Below, piece after piece: positions 63,455 to 64,000 of a stretch of 64,000 nucleotides of DNA. The position numbers and the translations under genes were made by a program. This stretch comes from Paraburkholderia metrosideri (lineage in GTDB: Bacteria; Pseudomonadota; Gammaproteobacteria; Burkholderiales; Burkholderiaceae). The stretch lies in NCBI RefSeq assembly GCF_904848625.1, contig NZ_CAJHCP010000009.1:124001-188000 (forward strand). The letters run 5' to 3'. Below the pieces are notes generated by a model. The model was not told the DNA's origin. It was given only the letters and a program-made list of their open reading frames with translations, and made no database searches. How positions within the stretch are numbered: the first letter of the stretch is position 1; every line of letters starts with the position of its first letter.

Positions 63455-63613
63455 TCAGGCGACCGGCAGCCGTGCATCACGCCGCATGCTTTCCGCGACA
63501 GTAACCGTCTGACGATGCTGTCCTCGATCTTATTCACCGGGATGCCGAAATTACACGAAAGACTTGCGGTAAAAAATTTGGCCCGGTATCGTTAATCCGT
63601 TCAGTCATGCAGT
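63455..63613 (+). promoter_or_regulatory. leader promoter of the glycine-riboswitch transcript
   Basis: TTGCGG (63564-63569), a 17-base spacer and TATCGT (63587-63592) form a plausible sigma-70 promoter about 20 bases before the aptamer. No gene is seen in the rest of the gap. Confidence 0.5.
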
Positions 63614-63813
63614 GCGGGAGAGATCGTCAGAGTTCGTGACGACGCCGACGGAGCAACCGCCCCGGAAACTCTCAGGCAAAAGGACCGCACCGCGAGAACA
63701 TCTGGAGAGCGGCGCTGCGCGCGCCCACCGAAGGGGATTCCCGGCTTCAACGGATCGCATGCCGTTGGAAAAAGCCGCTGGGAAGAAACTCTCAGGTACA
63801 TGGACAGATGGGG
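63614..63813 (+). ncRNA. tandem glycine riboswitch
   Basis: Two glycine aptamers in a row. The first begins GCGGGAGAG, has CCGACGGAGCAACCGCCCCG and the hallmark GAAACTCTCAGGCAAAAGGAC. The second begins TCTGGAGAGC, has CACCGAAGGGGA and ends in AAACTCTCAGGTACATGGACAG. The order, the spacer of about 12 bases and both conserved cores are canonical. An imperfect 9-bp hairpin (63822-63848, CCGGT-TCGA / TCGA-ACCGG) follows and may be the expression platform. It lies upstream of an amino-acid dehydrogenase/oxidase gene, so glycine probably switches that gene on. Confidence 0.95.
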
Positions 63814-63875
63814 CATCAGCGCCGGTTTCGACATGAAATCGACACCGGTGATGCTCAACTACTCTGGACCATGTC

Positions 63876-64000
63876 ATGTCACGAATCGCCATTATCGGCG
63901 CCGGCATTACCGGCGTCACCACTGCTCACGCCCTCGCACAACGCGGCCACCACGTCACCGTATTCGAACGCCACCGGTATGCGGCAATGGAGACCTCGTT
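63876..64000 (+). CDS. FAD-dependent amino-acid dehydrogenase/oxidase (DadA-like), truncated by window end
   Basis: Only the first 41 residues are in the window. MSRIAIIGAGITGVTTAHAL gives the GxGxxG FAD motif, followed by the acidic end of the second strand (VTVFERHRYAAMETS). This matches D-amino-acid dehydrogenase DadA and glycine/D-amino-acid oxidases. The glycine riboswitch in front suggests glycine or D-amino acids as substrate. ATG at 63876; the ribosome site is weak, which fits control by the riboswitch. Confidence 0.8.
   Translation, partial: MSRIAIIGAGITGVTTAHALAQRGHHVTVFERHRYAAMETS

Overview
The window reads as chromosomal DNA of a GC-rich betaproteobacterium, most likely Paraburkholderia or Burkholderia sensu lato. 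This rests on the layout of the type VI secretion (T6SS) genes, the many LysR/SDR/MFS modules, the Burkholderia-type porin and NodT-type efflux proteins, and the codon use. I did no database search; names rest on recognised motifs and gene order. I saw no rRNA, tRNA, CRISPR array, insertion sequence or prophage.

Layout. (1) 1-14702: one end of a T6SS locus. tssF-tssG-tssH(clpV)-tssA run on the plus strand and meet, at a shared terminator, a minus-strand set: OmpA/BON protein, tagF, tssM and a membrane-anchored M15 peptidase. A one-TM protein of unknown function follows on the plus strand. The remaining core genes (tssB, C, D, E, J, K, L, I) must lie to the left. (2) 15-23.8 kb: LysR regulator, malic enzyme maeB, a tauABC sulfonate importer without tauD, and divergent from it a methanethiol-oxidase (SELENBP) gene coupled to a membrane protein; this block suggests organosulfur use. 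A 52-aa gene follows. (3) 24-40 kb: an AHSA1 gene with a decayed arsR partner, several short-chain dehydrogenase/regulator pairs, two MFS transporters, a PiT phosphate transporter, a D-cysteine desulfhydrase-like enzyme and small hypothetical proteins. (4) 40.1-45.3 kb: TetR regulator and a divergent EmrA-EmrB-NodT tripartite efflux operon with a near-perfect palindrome over its promoter. (5) 45.3-52.3 kb: LysR, M20 amidohydrolase, porin, BON protein and two MFS carriers, probably for uptake and hydrolysis of an N-acyl amino acid. (6) 52.6-54.8 kb: an orphan polar amino-acid binding protein and small conserved proteins. (7) 55.0-63.5 kb: the most distinctive block, a moc-like (rhizopine / O-methyl-inositol) catabolic cluster: membrane di-iron oxygenase, Rieske ferredoxin, ferredoxin reductase, TIM-barrel isomerase, LacI regulator, CUT2-type ABC importer and an SDR. 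(8) 63.6 kb to the end: a tandem glycine riboswitch leading a FAD-dependent amino-acid dehydrogenase/oxidase gene cut by the window edge.

The moc-like genes form a plausible pathway: import of a (methylated) cyclitol or sugar by the binding-protein transporter, oxidative O-demethylation or hydroxylation by the oxygenase with its two electron carriers, then dehydrogenation and isomerisation by the SDR and the TIM-barrel enzyme, under LacI control.
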